64,000 nt of DNA from Desulfuromusa sp. Lineage in GTDB: Bacteria > Desulfobacterota > Desulfuromonadia > Desulfuromonadales > Geopsychrobacteraceae. Below, piece after piece: positions 1 to 9,532 of the stretch. Location: contig JADGDX010000011.1 in NCBI GenBank assembly GCA_016744675.1, forward strand, positions 1 through 64,000, in the 5' to 3' direction. The notes under the pieces were generated by a model, which saw nothing but the letters and a program-made list of their open reading frames with translations, was not told the origin of the DNA and did no database searches. Numbering within the stretch: position 1 is the first letter of the stretch; each line of letters starts with the position of its first letter. The position numbers and the translations under genes were made by a program.

Positions 1-65
1 CCTCGGTAGCGTTACACTACACTCGCTTAGCAGGCGAGCACCATCGGCCTCTCGGTCACCTCTCC
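1..65 (-). tRNA. tRNA-Ser (anticodon GCU), truncated at the window edge
   Basis: Reverse complement begins GGAGAGGTGACCGAGAGGCCGATGGTGCTCGCCTGCTAAGCGAG...; anticodon stem CTCGC/GCGAG with GCT in the loop, long variable arm, T-arm starting at the window edge. Confidence 0.9.
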
Positions 66-84
66 GCAATCAACGATTGTTCAA

Positions 85-112
85 TTTAAAATGGCGGATG
101 GCCAGGGATTCG
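85..112. repeat. 28-bp direct repeat of the tRNA-Ser(UGA) 3' end plus its flank (second copy 246-273)
   Basis: tttaaaatggcggatggccagggattcg is identical at 85-112 and 246-273. Confidence 0.95.
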
Positions 113-163
113 TCCACTTTGTCACCTGCATCACGCTGGTTCCTGCGTTGACTCCCCTGCACT

Positions 164-208
164 CGCTGACGCGGACTTCCTGTCCGCTTTTCTGACATTA
201 AGTCAGCG
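164..208. repeat. Nested/alternative inverted repeat between the two tRNA-Ser genes
   Basis: CGCTGAC(164-170)/GTCAGCG(202-208) encloses GCGGAC(171-176)-TTCCT-GTCCGC(182-187); alternative hairpin CTGAC(192-196)-ATTAA-GTCAG(202-206). Confidence 0.8.
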
Positions 209-252
209 CTTGCTCCGCTTCGAATCCCGTCAAGGATTTTCTAATTTTAAAA

Positions 253-340
253 TGGCGGATGGCCAGGGATTCGAACCCCGGGAGAGTTGCCCCTCAATAG
301 TTTTCAAGACTACCGCCTTAAGCCACTCGGCCAGCCATCC
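253..340 (-). tRNA. tRNA-Ser (anticodon UGA) with encoded CCA
   Basis: Reverse complement GGATGGCTGGCCGAGTGGCTTAAGGCGGTAGTCTTGAAAACTATTGAGGGGCAACTCTCCCGGGGTTCGAATCCCTGGCCATCCGCCA; acceptor stem GGATGGC/GCCATCC, loop CTTGAAA (UGA), long variable arm. Confidence 0.96.
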
Positions 341-430
341 GTAATTATAAACATTTTACCGAAAAACTTTGGGACTGTAACGAAAAACGTTTGAGAATGC
401 AAGTTAAACCTACTATTTTTAAAACTTTCT

Positions 431-1705
431 CTACGCGTTTGTTATCTGCTCCAAGCCACCCATATAAGGCTTCAATACCTCTGGAATCATAACGGAGCCA
501 TCTTCCTGTTGATAATTTTCCAGGACAGCGAGAAGGGTGCGACCAACAGCCAAGCCAGAACCGTTAAGAGTATGTACCAATTCAGGCTTTTTTGCCCCTT
601 CACGGCGGAAGCGAATGGAAGCTCGGCGAGCCTGAAAATCACGAAAGCTGGAACACGAGGAAATTTCTCGATAGCATTCTTGTCCTGGCAACCAAACTTC
701 AATATCAAAAGTTCGTGCTGCTGAAAAACCAATATCTCCCGTACACAAATCAACAACCCGATATGGCAAACCCAATAACTGTAAAACTTTCTCAGCATTT
801 TGTAACAACGATTCAAGCTCAGTATCTGAATCTTCAGGGCGGGTAAACTTGACCATTTCAACTTTGTTGAATTGATGCTGCCGAATCAAACCACGGGTAT
901 CTTTTCCATGAGAACCGGCCTCTTTGCGAAAGCAAGGCGTGTAGGCGGCATAACAGAGGGGAAGATCTTTTTCAGCAAGAATTTCATTGCGATGAAGATT
1001 CGTCACAGGAACTTCGGCTGTTGGTATCAGAAATAAATCAACATCTTCAGTATGAAACAGGTCATCTTCAAACTTTGGCAACTGTCCTGTACCGGTCATT
1101 GAAGCACGGTTGACCAGAAAAGGGGGAAGCGTTTCAGTATAATTGTGCTCACTGGTATGGAGATCAAGCATGAAATTGATCAATGCCCGTTCAAGTCTAG
1201 CACCTGCTCCAAAATAGGCACAAAAGCGCGCCCCAGAGAGTTTACTGCCCCGCTCAAAATCAAGGATCCCCAGATCTTCCCCGATATCCCAGTGGGCCTT
1301 TGGCGGGAAATCAAGGACGGGTTTGTCGCCCCAAATTCGAATTTCAACATTATCATCTTCAGAAGCCCCAACAGGACTCATTTCATGCGGGATATTCGGC
1401 ACCCCCATCAGCAGTTCATTGAGTTGATCCTCAACATCACGAAGCTTGTCATCCAAACCCTTGATCTGCGCGGAGACCTCTTTCATCCGAGCAATTTCAC
1501 CCTGAACCTGGCTTTTATCCTTCGTTTTGCCAATCAATGCAGAAACTTTATTCTTTTCAGCTTTCAGAAGTTCCCCTTCGCTGAGGAGTTCACGTCGCCG
1601 CTGATCCAACACCTTAAAGTTGGACAGATCAACCTTTCCAGCGCGAGTTGCAATAGCTTTTTCTGCATCTAAAAAATTGTCCCGTAAGTATTTAATATCG
1701 AGCAT
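431..1705 (-). CDS. serS: Seryl-tRNA synthetase
   Basis: 424 aa; [10 protein letters not shown] coiled-coil N-terminus, class II motifs ([46 protein letters not shown]). Confidence 0.98.
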   Translation of the reverse strand: MLDIKYLRDNFLDAEKAIATRAGKVDLSNFKVLDQRRRELLSEGELLKAEKNKVSALIGKTKDKSQVQGEIARMKEVSAQIKGLDDKLRDVEDQLNELLMGVPNIPHEMSPVGASEDDNVEIRIWGDKPVLDFPPKAHWDIGEDLGILDFERGSKLSGARFCAYFGAGARLERALINFMLDLHTSEHNYTETLPPFLVNRASMTGTGQLPKFEDDLFHTEDVDLFLIPTAEVPVTNLHRNEILAEKDLPLCYAAYTPCFRKEAGSHGKDTRGLIRQHQFNKVEMVKFTRPEDSDTELESLLQNAEKVLQLLGLPYRVVDLCTGDIGFSAARTFDIEVWLPGQECYREISSCSSFRDFQARRASIRFRREGAKKPELVHTLNGSGLAVGRTLLAVLENYQQEDGSVMIPEVLKPYMGGLEQITNA

Positions 1706-1817
1706 AATTTACTCCTTTAAACAACGATAACTAATTCGGAGAAAGTTGATAGCATGCCTACCAAAAAGGGTCAAGAATTGAAGCTTTACAACTGATGATA
1801 GCGAGAGAGAGATGGTT

Positions 1818-1917
1818 GGTAGCTGCAAGGCACAACACAGATTTTACCGCAGGCGTAGCGATAGCTACGTCGAGGACGGAAATCAGGGTTGTAACGCCGC
1901 AGATGCCGTGCAGCTCT
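1818..1917 (-). repeat. Intergenic nested-palindrome element, copy D (diverged)
   Basis: Nested pairs AGCTGCA(1821-1827)/TGCAGCT(1909-1915), ACAAC(1832-1836)/GTTGT(1888-1892), GATTT(1840-1844)/AAATC(1880-1884), CCG(1847-1849)/CGG(1877-1879), CGTAGC(1854-1859)-GATA-GCTACG(1864-1869). Shares CTGCAAGGC and AACGCCGCAGATG-type flanks with copies A-C. Confidence 0.75.
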
Positions 1918-1924
1918 CACTCGA

Positions 1925-2500
1925 TCATTCACTTCCACCATTGACCCACCATTCGTGGTCATCATCAAACCACCACTTTGAAGAATCAGTTTCCCAAATT
2001 GTCTCGGCCAGTTGCTTGGCTATTTCCGTTTTTAAACGCAACCGTGAAAAAGGATACCACTCATCGGCATTACGATTTCCAAGATCCTTATGTTCTTTCA
2101 AAGACAGAACCATCTCCAGTTGGTCGGCATCATGCGCAAGCTGTGCTTCTAGAGTCTTTTTCGCGTTAAATTCCTTCAGAGTACACCGATAGTCATCGCC
2201 AAAGGGTAACTGCCTTGCCAGATCTTCGACTGCTTTTTCTTCATCGACTTGAACGTATTTTTTATTGACGTAATTTTGATCGCCAATCCGCGCCTCGGGG
2301 ACATCGTGAAACAGACATAACTGGATCACGCGACCAACATCTGCCGTAGCATCCATCTGTGCCAAAGTATAACCGATCATCGCAGTGCGAAAGCTATGCT
2401 CGGCCACCGATTCGGCTCCAGAACCAAGAAATTGAAATCCGGTGCGCGGGGTCCGCTTAAGCATCCCAATTTCAAACAAAAAGTTAGCGAGGTTTTTCAT
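1925..2500 (-). CDS. HD-domain hydrolase (YfbR/5'-nucleotidase-like)
   Basis: 191 aa; AEHSFRTAMIG, LFHDVPEARIGD and HDADQLEMV motifs. Confidence 0.85.
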   Translation of the reverse strand: MKNLANFLFEIGMLKRTPRTGFQFLGSGAESVAEHSFRTAMIGYTLAQMDATADVGRVIQLCLFHDVPEARIGDQNYVNKKYVQVDEEKAVEDLARQLPFGDDYRCTLKEFNAKKTLEAQLAHDADQLEMVLSLKEHKDLGNRNADEWYPFSRLRLKTEIAKQLAETIWETDSSKWWFDDDHEWWVNGGSE

Positions 2501-2525
2501 TTACATTCTTCTCCAAAAAATCTTT

Positions 2526-3398
2526 CTATCCATGCCAGACAAAAACAACCCCAAGCAATATCAGCCCGCTGGACAGCAGACGGATCCGCCCAAAAGGTTC
2601 ACCCAAAAACAACAACCCAATCAAAACCCCAATCAACAAACTCACTTGCCTCACAGGGACAGCGTAACTCACTGGGGATAATTGCAATCCAAAGCGAAAA
2701 GAAAGAAATGATGCCAACATAACTGGCCCCGACCACAGAATCAACGTGCGGTTTTGGCGCCATTCTTCCATAATTCGTCCCCGATAATTCGGGCGCAACA
2801 GGTTTATTGACATAAAGCTGAGCATAAAGAAAACAAGAATATAGGTAAAATGATAAGCCGAATATTGATCAACACCCGTCTTATCAATAATAGCGCCGAT
2901 AGAGTAAATGAAACCGGCCAATAAAGCCGCCTGCACAGAGCTATTTCTCAACTGAGTAAAGGGGCGTAACAGTTCGCTTGCCGAAATCTGTCGCAACTGA
3001 ATACAATAGGCTCCAGCAATGATCAGTAATATTCCGACGACACCGGGCAAAGTAATACTTTCCCCAAGAAACAGGACTCCCCAGATAGGCACATACAGCA
3101 TCGCTGTCTGCGCCAGAGGATATGTCATTGACAAATCCCCTTCGCGGTAAGCAACACCGGTGAACCAGTGATACAGAACAAAACAAACGGCTGCTGCAGC
3201 TGCGAGCAATAAAGAACGCAAAGAAAGATCGGGCAATTCGTTCCCTGAGCCAAAAACAAAAAGGCTCATCAAGCTCCAGGAGCAGATAAACATCCACCAG
3301 ATAAAAACAGTTTTATCACGACTCTTTTTTACCAGAAGGTTCCATAGTGCGTGCATCAGTGCAGAAAAAACAATCAACAATAAAGCAAGGGTTTCCAT
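2526..3398 (-). CDS. EamA/DMT-family transporter
   Basis: About 10 hydrophobic segments, two EamA-like halves. ORF opens at 3410; METLALLL start at 3398 preferred. Confidence 0.85.
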   Translation of the reverse strand: METLALLLIVFSALMHALWNLLVKKSRDKTVFIWWMFICSWSLMSLFVFGSGNELPDLSLRSLLLAAAAAVCFVLYHWFTGVAYREGDLSMTYPLAQTAMLYVPIWGVLFLGESITLPGVVGILLIIAGAYCIQLRQISASELLRPFTQLRNSSVQAALLAGFIYSIGAIIDKTGVDQYSAYHFTYILVFFMLSFMSINLLRPNYRGRIMEEWRQNRTLILWSGPVMLASFLSFRFGLQLSPVSYAVPVRQVSLLIGVLIGLLFLGEPFGRIRLLSSGLILLGVVFVWHG

Positions 3399-3508
3399 GG
3401 CCGGCATCATAGCTGATGGGCATGGGGAAAGAAAGGTGCTTTACAGTTCTCGGCAGAGCGTTATTATTAAGGGCAACATCAATTCACAATTAGAAAAGGA
3501 TCTCCTAT

Positions 3509-4897
3509 ATGGAAAACTATCGGATTGAACAAGATTCTCTTGGAAATATGCAAGTCCCTAAGGATGCTCTTTATGGCGCCCAGACGGCAAGAGCAGTTGA
3601 CAACTTCCCAATTTCGGGAATTCCACTCCCACAGTCGATGTTAAGAGCCCTCGGCCTGATCAAGAAACATGCTGCACAGGCCAATCAAAACCTTGACCTT
3701 CTTCCTGCCGAGATCGCTGAAGTCATCAGTCAAGCAGCGACAGAGGTGATTGAAGGAAAATTCGATAAACAATTCCCTGTCGATATTTTCCAGACAGGGT
3801 CAGGAACGAGCAGCAACATGAACGCCAACGAAGTGATTGCTCATCGTGCGATGCGGCTTCTCGGTCAGCCACTCGATAGCAAATCGATTCATCCCAATGA
3901 TCATGTCAACATGGGGCAATCGAGTAATGATGTTTTTCCCAGCACAATTCATATTGCCTGTGCCGAGCAATTACATCAGAAACTCCTCCCTGCATTGGAG
4001 CAGTTACTTCAGCAACTTGACAATAAAACCGATCAGTTCAAGGATATTCTGAAGATTGGTCGCACCCATCTACAAGACGCCACACCGATAAAATTTGGCC
4101 AGGTGTTTTCCGGTTACGCAAGGCAGGTAGAAGTTGCTCACGAACAAGTTGCCAATAATGCGAATGGACTTTTTGAACTCGCGTTGGGCGGAACAGCTGT
4201 TGGAACCGGGATCAACACCCATCCCGACTTTGCTGCCCAAACAATAGCAGCTATCGCCAACGAAACAGACCTCCCTTTCCGAGAAGCAAAGAATCACTTT
4301 CAGGCTCAAGGGGCAAAGGATGGCCTCATCTCCGTCAGCGGCAGCCTGAAATGTTGTGCTGTCAGCCTGTTTAAAATAGCCAATGATATCCGTTTTCTCG
4401 GCAGTGGCCCACGCTGTGGAATTGGCGAACTCGTTATCCCCGCCGTACAACCGGGGAGCTCCATCATGCCGGGAAAAATCAATCCCGTCATGGCTGAATC
4501 TCTGATGCAGGTCTGCGCTCAGGTCATTGGCAACGACGCAACTGTCTCTCTTTGTGGTTTGTCGGGTAACTTTGAGCTCAATGTCATGATGCCGGTCATG
4601 GCCTACAACATTTTGCAGAGTATTGAACTTCTCAGTAACGGGATTAAAGCTTTTGACGAAAAGTGTTTAGCCGAACTTCAAGCCGACGAAAAACGCTGTA
4701 CTGATTTGCTAGAGCAAAGCCTAGCACTCGTGACTGCCTTGGTTCCGGAAATTGGCTACGACCGTGCTGCCGATTTGGCCAAACAAGCTCATAAAACAGG
4801 GAAGACATTACGGGAATTGGCATTGGAAGATGGTGTTGCTGCAGAAGTTTTGGACAGACTTCTCGATCCGGCTTCGATGACGGAGCCAAAAAGTTAA
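3509..4897 (+). CDS. fumC: Class II fumarate hydratase
   Basis: 462 aa; GSGTSSNMNANEV, THLQDATPIKFGQ and the signature GSSIMPGKINP. Confidence 0.97.
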   Translation: MENYRIEQDSLGNMQVPKDALYGAQTARAVDNFPISGIPLPQSMLRALGLIKKHAAQANQNLDLLPAEIAEVISQAATEVIEGKFDKQFPVDIFQTGSGTSSNMNANEVIAHRAMRLLGQPLDSKSIHPNDHVNMGQSSNDVFPSTIHIACAEQLHQKLLPALEQLLQQLDNKTDQFKDILKIGRTHLQDATPIKFGQVFSGYARQVEVAHEQVANNANGLFELALGGTAVGTGINTHPDFAAQTIAAIANETDLPFREAKNHFQAQGAKDGLISVSGSLKCCAVSLFKIANDIRFLGSGPRCGIGELVIPAVQPGSSIMPGKINPVMAESLMQVCAQVIGNDATVSLCGLSGNFELNVMMPVMAYNILQSIELLSNGIKAFDEKCLAELQADEKRCTDLLEQSLALVTALVPEIGYDRAADLAKQAHKTGKTLRELALEDGVAAEVLDRLLDPASMTEPKS

Positions 4898-4905
4898 AAC
4901 AAAAA

Positions 4906-4938
4906 ACCGGGGTAGAATAAAACTCTGTCCCGGTATTT
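4906..4938. terminator. Possible (bidirectional) terminator between convergent fumC and OMP genes
   Basis: ACCGGG(4906-4911)/CCCGGT(4929-4934), A-rich on the left and T-rich on the right. Confidence 0.5.
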
Positions 4939-4960
4939 TATATGCAGAGTTGATTAACAA

Positions 4961-5935
4961 TCAGAATGAATAGCCCAAGGTTAAATAGTAGCGATGCTGC
5001 TGACTTGAGATTTCATGATCAATACTGTGGTCATAAATTCCATTGACGTAAGTTTTACTTCGCCCTTCTGATTCTATCTTCATTGTTTCAAGTTCAGCCT
5101 TAACAAACCAACTCTTATTCAAATTATAGCGCGCATACAAATAAGCCATCAAAGCATCTCCGTTCCAGTCATGATCCGCAGGGCTAACCATGTCTCTGAG
5201 CAGATGCTGATCTTCTTCTTTAAAATCAACCAGCGGCGCGTAAGCAACTGCCAGCTCCATAACAAACTTGTCTGAGCTTGACATTTTCATCCCCAATTCC
5301 AAATAGGGGATTTGATATTCAACCTCATATGTGGCCACAAGTCCCTCAACGGTATCGTGTGATACTGTGGGAGCCGACGGGTACCATTGATCCAGATCAG
5401 AAATATCAAAATCAAACTTTTGGTATTTGTAACCAAGCCCAACCGTATAAAAAAATTTCAGCTCCGAATTAGCATTATTAGAATTGAGGGAATTTTCACC
5501 GTAATAGCCTTGGTACAATTGATAAGTCAGTTTCCCTTCGAAAGCATACATGTCCATCTCGGTATCACTCTCGGAATAAATATCCAACTGATCAGTCGGA
5601 GAAGCGTCCCAGACGCCCCAATCAGAATCCTCCATTTTGCCGCTATCATCGGTTAAATTGGTCTCTGCTCTTAACATCAAGGCCCACTTGTTGGCAAAAT
5701 CAGCATCAAGTTGCCCTTTGAGCACATATGAATCAAGAGGAAAATCGAGTTCACTCAGAGGGAAATGCAAGTTATAAACAGAGTCATCAGCCAGAACTAC
5801 ACGGTTACCAATTTGATATTGAGTTTTCCCAGCCAAATAGCCACCACTGACAGAAACATCGACACCTGCCAAAACTAGACCTGTTGGCAAAAGAAAAAAA
5901 CTGCAGATAAGAATAAATAGGTATTTAAGATACAT
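4961..5935 (-). CDS. Putative outer-membrane beta-barrel protein
   Basis: 324 aa with signal peptide; alternating aromatic/polar strands and terminal ...QHRYYLTLGYSF (C-terminal Phe). Confidence 0.75.
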   Translation of the reverse strand: MYLKYLFILICSFFLLPTGLVLAGVDVSVSGGYLAGKTQYQIGNRVVLADDSVYNLHFPLSELDFPLDSYVLKGQLDADFANKWALMLRAETNLTDDSGKMEDSDWGVWDASPTDQLDIYSESDTEMDMYAFEGKLTYQLYQGYYGENSLNSNNANSELKFFYTVGLGYKYQKFDFDISDLDQWYPSAPTVSHDTVEGLVATYEVEYQIPYLELGMKMSSSDKFVMELAVAYAPLVDFKEEDQHLLRDMVSPADHDWNGDALMAYLYARYNLNKSWFVKAELETMKIESEGRSKTYVNGIYDHSIDHEISSQQHRYYLTLGYSF

Positions 5936-5937
5936 TG

Positions 5938-5946
5938 CCCCCCCCC
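5938..5946 (-). repeat. G9 homopolymer (C9 on + strand) in the SD-start spacer of the OMP gene
   Basis: Minus strand reads TGAAGGGGGGGGGCAATGTATCTT. Confidence 0.9.
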
Positions 5947-6120
5947 TTCAATGAAATACTAAGTGTTTGATACGAATACATCGAACCCTACTCACAGGCA
6001 TGAACCATGTCAAGCCACTTGGCAGTAAAACCGAAACAACCAGAACTTTAGCTCCGAGAATCACCGCGACACTATAGTGAATAAACCCTGGGAGCAGATC
6101 TGTTTATTTTAAGTCATATC

Positions 6121-7233
6121 TCAATTCAGGGTCTGTAAAATTCCCGCGCCGAGAACCTTACGCTGCCAAATTTTCAGCATGTCAATTCCCTCCAGATCAG
6201 TTTCACACGTAGGCTGCTGGCGTGCTAATTCTTCTAACATCATATTGTTGATCAGCACTCCCGGATCGATCTCAAGTTCTGCTGCAACCTTCTTGCGCCA
6301 ATCCTTCAATCGGCTGACCCGTTTTTCTATCTGTGGATCTTTTGCTCGCCGTTCGCCGCGAGGATACGTTGGAAGTTCAGCGTCTGACAACTCATGAGCG
6401 GCCTGAATGGCCGGCATCATTCTCTTTCCATAGCGATCAAGCAAGCGAGCTGAAATTCCCGAAACATCACTGATTTTTTCGGGCATCTGTCGGGCTAACT
6501 CAAGAAGATCTTTATTGCCAAAAACTTTATACAACGGGCAATCGCGGCGTTGAGCTTCACTATCACGCCACTGCAACAAATTTTCTAACCCCGCCAACTG
6601 ACGGCGATCGAGAGTACCTGCCCCTTTAAAACGCAGAAACTGAGGGCCTTGACGAACAGCAAAGCGAACTTTCTCCATCAGGGAAAATTCTTCCTGAACC
6701 CATTCAAGACGACCCTTTTCTATCAGTTGCGCCTCAAGATTTTCAACCAACCCATGCAGGTAGCTCGTATCTTCTGCAGCATAACGAATCATCGCTTCCG
6801 GAAGTGGCCGTTTTGACCAATCAGCACGTTGGTATTGCTTATCCAGTTCAACTGAGAAATATTTACGTAAAACATCTGCCAGCCCAAAACGCTCTTCCCC
6901 AAGGAACTGACTTGATATCATCGTATCGAACAAACCATTTATTTCGATATCAAAATCACGAGCCAGGCAGCGAATATCATAATCTGCAGCATGAAAGATC
7001 TTACGAACCTCACGATTTGACAATATCGGCCGCAACGCCTTCAAATCAGCTCCCGCGAGGGGGTCAATTAAAACCGTTGTGTCGGGGGTCGAGAACTGCA
7101 GAAGGCAGACTTTTTCCTGATAATTATGCATTGAGTCTGCTTCCAAATCGACTGCGATAACCGGGTAACGATTTAACTCGGCAGCAAACTCAACAACTTC
7201 ATCGGTCTTGGTCAAAATCGGGGGTAAAGACAT
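6121..7233 (-). CDS. rnd: Ribonuclease D
   Basis: DEDD exonuclease motifs (AVDLEADSMHNY, KIFHAADYDIRCL, YAAEDTSYL) plus HRDC-like C-terminus. Confidence 0.93.
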   Translation of the reverse strand: MSLPPILTKTDEVVEFAAELNRYPVIAVDLEADSMHNYQEKVCLLQFSTPDTTVLIDPLAGADLKALRPILSNREVRKIFHAADYDIRCLARDFDIEINGLFDTMISSQFLGEERFGLADVLRKYFSVELDKQYQRADWSKRPLPEAMIRYAAEDTSYLHGLVENLEAQLIEKGRLEWVQEEFSLMEKVRFAVRQGPQFLRFKGAGTLDRRQLAGLENLLQWRDSEAQRRDCPLYKVFGNKDLLELARQMPEKISDVSGISARLLDRYGKRMMPAIQAAHELSDAELPTYPRGERRAKDPQIEKRVSRLKDWRKKVAAELEIDPGVLINNMMLEELARQQPTCETDLEGIDMLKIWQRKVLGAGILQTLN

Positions 7234-8317
7234 TCAAACTCCGCTCTTTTTGAAACTTAGCAAGAACCTTTTTATGGGCTCCGTGCAAAGCAATATTTTG
7301 TAACTCATCCAGAGAAAACCAAACGTTTTCCTCTTCGGATATCAAGAATAAGTTTTCAATTTGTTTATAATATATCTCTGATTTCAGACGAAAATGGCTA
7401 TAAACATGCTGAATACAGCCAACATATTTGCCACTTCCCTCGAGGTTCAAATGACCGAGCAACTGCCGTGATTTCTGTTCAGAATCATCCTCTGCAGAGA
7501 TGCTAATGGTTGGAAATTCCCAAAGCCCACCTAAAAAACCATCCACATTGCGACGCCTCACCAGATAACGATCGCCATGATCAATCATCAAAGCCACATC
7601 ATAGCGGGTTGGAGTTTGCTTTGCCACTTGCTTTAATGGCAGTTCTTTCTCTAATCCCAATGCGTTAGCTTGACAAAGTTCAACCAGCGGGCATTCATCA
7701 CAGAGCGGCTTACGTGGGAGACAAACCATCGCTCCCAAATCCATAATTGCTTGGGTAAAATCATGGACATTTTCAACCGGAGTGATCTTTTCAGACCAGC
7801 ACCACAGTTGCTTTTCCGCCTTAGCTGACCGAGGAGGTTCCTGCAGAGCAAAAAGGCGACAAAGCACCCGCCGCACATTGCCATCCAGAATGGGAGCATG
7901 TCGATCAAAAGCTAGAGCAGACACAGCTCCTGCTGTCGAACGCCCCACTCCGGGAAGTTGCTGCAAAGCCTCTGCATCCTCGGGAAAAACACCGTCGAAC
8001 TGTTCCACAACCATCTTCGCTGCAGCGTATAGATTTCTAGCCCGAGAGTAGTAACCCAATCCGGCCCAGAGATCGATCACATCTTCTAAAGGTGCAGCGG
8101 CTAAACTTTCAACGGTTGGAAATCGTACTAAAAAACGTTTGTAATAAGCACTGACTGCGGCCACGGTTGTCTGCTGTAACATCACTTCCGACAACCAGAT
8201 TTTGTAAGGATCACGGGTCTTCCGCCAAGGGAGATCGCGGCCGGAGCAGCCGTACCAATCAAGCAGCAACGAAGAGAAGATAGAGGAATCTGTTTGCAAA
8301 TCGTTCATTTTATCCAT
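7199..8317 (-). CDS. mutY: A/G-specific adenine glycosylase
   Basis: HhH motif LPGVGRSTAGAV and 4Fe4S cluster CLPRKPLCDECPLVELC (C-X6-C-X2-C-X5-C), C-terminal NUDIX-like domain. Confidence 0.95.
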   Translation of the reverse strand: MDKMNDLQTDSSIFSSLLLDWYGCSGRDLPWRKTRDPYKIWLSEVMLQQTTVAAVSAYYKRFLVRFPTVESLAAAPLEDVIDLWAGLGYYSRARNLYAAAKMVVEQFDGVFPEDAEALQQLPGVGRSTAGAVSALAFDRHAPILDGNVRRVLCRLFALQEPPRSAKAEKQLWCWSEKITPVENVHDFTQAIMDLGAMVCLPRKPLCDECPLVELCQANALGLEKELPLKQVAKQTPTRYDVALMIDHGDRYLVRRRNVDGFLGGLWEFPTISISAEDDSEQKSRQLLGHLNLEGSGKYVGCIQHVYSHFRLKSEIYYKQIENLFLISEEENVWFSLDELQNIALHGAHKKVLAKFQKERSLNVFTPDFDQDR

Positions 8318-8370
8318 GTAGGGGCATGCCCCTGTGCCTGCCCAGGGCGGCCACAGGGGGCCGCCCCTAC
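8318..8370. repeat. GC-rich GTAGGGGC...GCCCCTAC intergenic inverted repeat
   Basis: gtaggggcatgcccctgtgcctgcccagggcggccacagggggccgcccctac upstream of mutY. Confidence 0.8.
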
Positions 8371-8374
8371 AAAA

Positions 8375-9430
8375 TCAACTGGTTTCGATGATTGCTGTCA
8401 GGGCTTGTTCCATCTCTTCGCGGCTACCAATGGAAATCCGTACTCCATGTTTTAACAATGGATCAGAAAAATATCGCACCAGAATTTTGTGATCAAACAG
8501 TCCATCGTAAACACGCTTGCCACACCGGTCACCGGGCTCGGCAAAAATATAGTTGGTGAGCGACGGCTCAACCCGATACCCAATCTTTCTTAGCTCTGCA
8601 CTGAACCAGTCACGCGTTTCACAAATTCGGGACACCGTTGATTGTAAATATTCTTGGTCCTGAAGTGCAGCTGTCGCCGCGACTAATGCTAAGCGGTCAA
8701 GGTGATAATGGTCACGTATTTTATCGAGAGCCGCAATCACCTCAGGGCGCGCAACGGCAAGCCCCAAGCGCATTCCAGCAAGGGAATAACTTTTTGAAAA
8801 AGTTCGTGTCACAACGACATTTTCATATTGTTTCACCAGCTCCATTGCGGACACAGTGGTGAAATCAATATAAGCTTCATCAACCACCAAAATCCCAGCA
8901 CAACGCCCAGCCAATTCTGCAATATAATCATTGTCAAAACCAAAACCAAACGGTGCGTTCGGGCTCGTGAGAAAGAAAATTTTCCCTTCATAACAATTTG
9001 GAAAATCAGCTATCAGACAATCATCTGTCAACCCAAAAGTACGTATTTTTGCCCCTTGAATATCGGCCAACGTTGCATAATATGAATATGAGGGGTGAAC
9101 ATAGGCAACCCCTTCGCCTTCTCCGGCAAAAGCGCGAATCAGATTATTGAGCAATTCGTCTGACCCATTCGCCATAATCACCCAAGAAGGATCAACACCA
9201 TACAGTTCTGCAGCAACACGCCTTGCCTCTTTACTTCCTGCATCAGGGTACTTGCGTAGGTTTTCCCCGCCACGAGACATTTCAGCGATAATCGCCTCTG
9301 CCACTTTCGGTGATGGAGGATAAGGGTTTTCGTTAGTGTTCAGCTTGATCCAACCTTCACCCTCAGGTTGAAACCCGGGAACATAACCAGCCATCTCGGC
9401 AATATTTTTACGTAATGGCAACATATTCAT
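8375..9430 (-). CDS. hisC: Histidinol-phosphate aminotransferase
   Basis: 351 aa; PLP-aminotransferase motifs [38 protein letters not shown]. Confidence 0.95.
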   Translation of the reverse strand: MNMLPLRKNIAEMAGYVPGFQPEGEGWIKLNTNENPYPPSPKVAEAIIAEMSRGGENLRKYPDAGSKEARRVAAELYGVDPSWVIMANGSDELLNNLIRAFAGEGEGVAYVHPSYSYYATLADIQGAKIRTFGLTDDCLIADFPNCYEGKIFFLTSPNAPFGFGFDNDYIAELAGRCAGILVVDEAYIDFTTVSAMELVKQYENVVVTRTFSKSYSLAGMRLGLAVARPEVIAALDKIRDHYHLDRLALVAATAALQDQEYLQSTVSRICETRDWFSAELRKIGYRVEPSLTNYIFAEPGDRCGKRVYDGLFDHKILVRYFSDPLLKHGVRISIGSREEMEQALTAIIETS

Positions 9431-9471
9431 TTTCCTTTTTCAAATACCCCCTCACAGTTCCACTATCTATC

Positions 9472-9505
9472 CTTTCTCCCTTGGGGAGAAAGTGGCCGAC
9501 AGGCC
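9472..9505. repeat. Intergenic hairpin repeat (REP-like)
   Basis: CTTTCTCC-CTTGG-GGAGAAAG (9472-9492) followed by GGCC-GACA-GGCC. Confidence 0.65.
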
Positions 9506-9532
9506 GGATATGGGGGCTATTCGCCTTTCAGT

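Noticed and set aside
92-112. Third tRNA gene
   Set aside because: Only the 3' T-arm/acceptor fragment is present; no D-arm or anticodon arm follows.
1145-1672. 175-aa plus-strand ORF opposite serS
   Set aside because: Shadow ORF: antisense to a clearly conserved enzyme, no recognisable domain.
1786-1968. 60-aa minus ORF between the HD gene and serS
   Set aside because: Runs through the palindromic repeat D (LRRYNPDFRPRRSYRYACGKICVV); more likely a by-product of the repeat than a gene.
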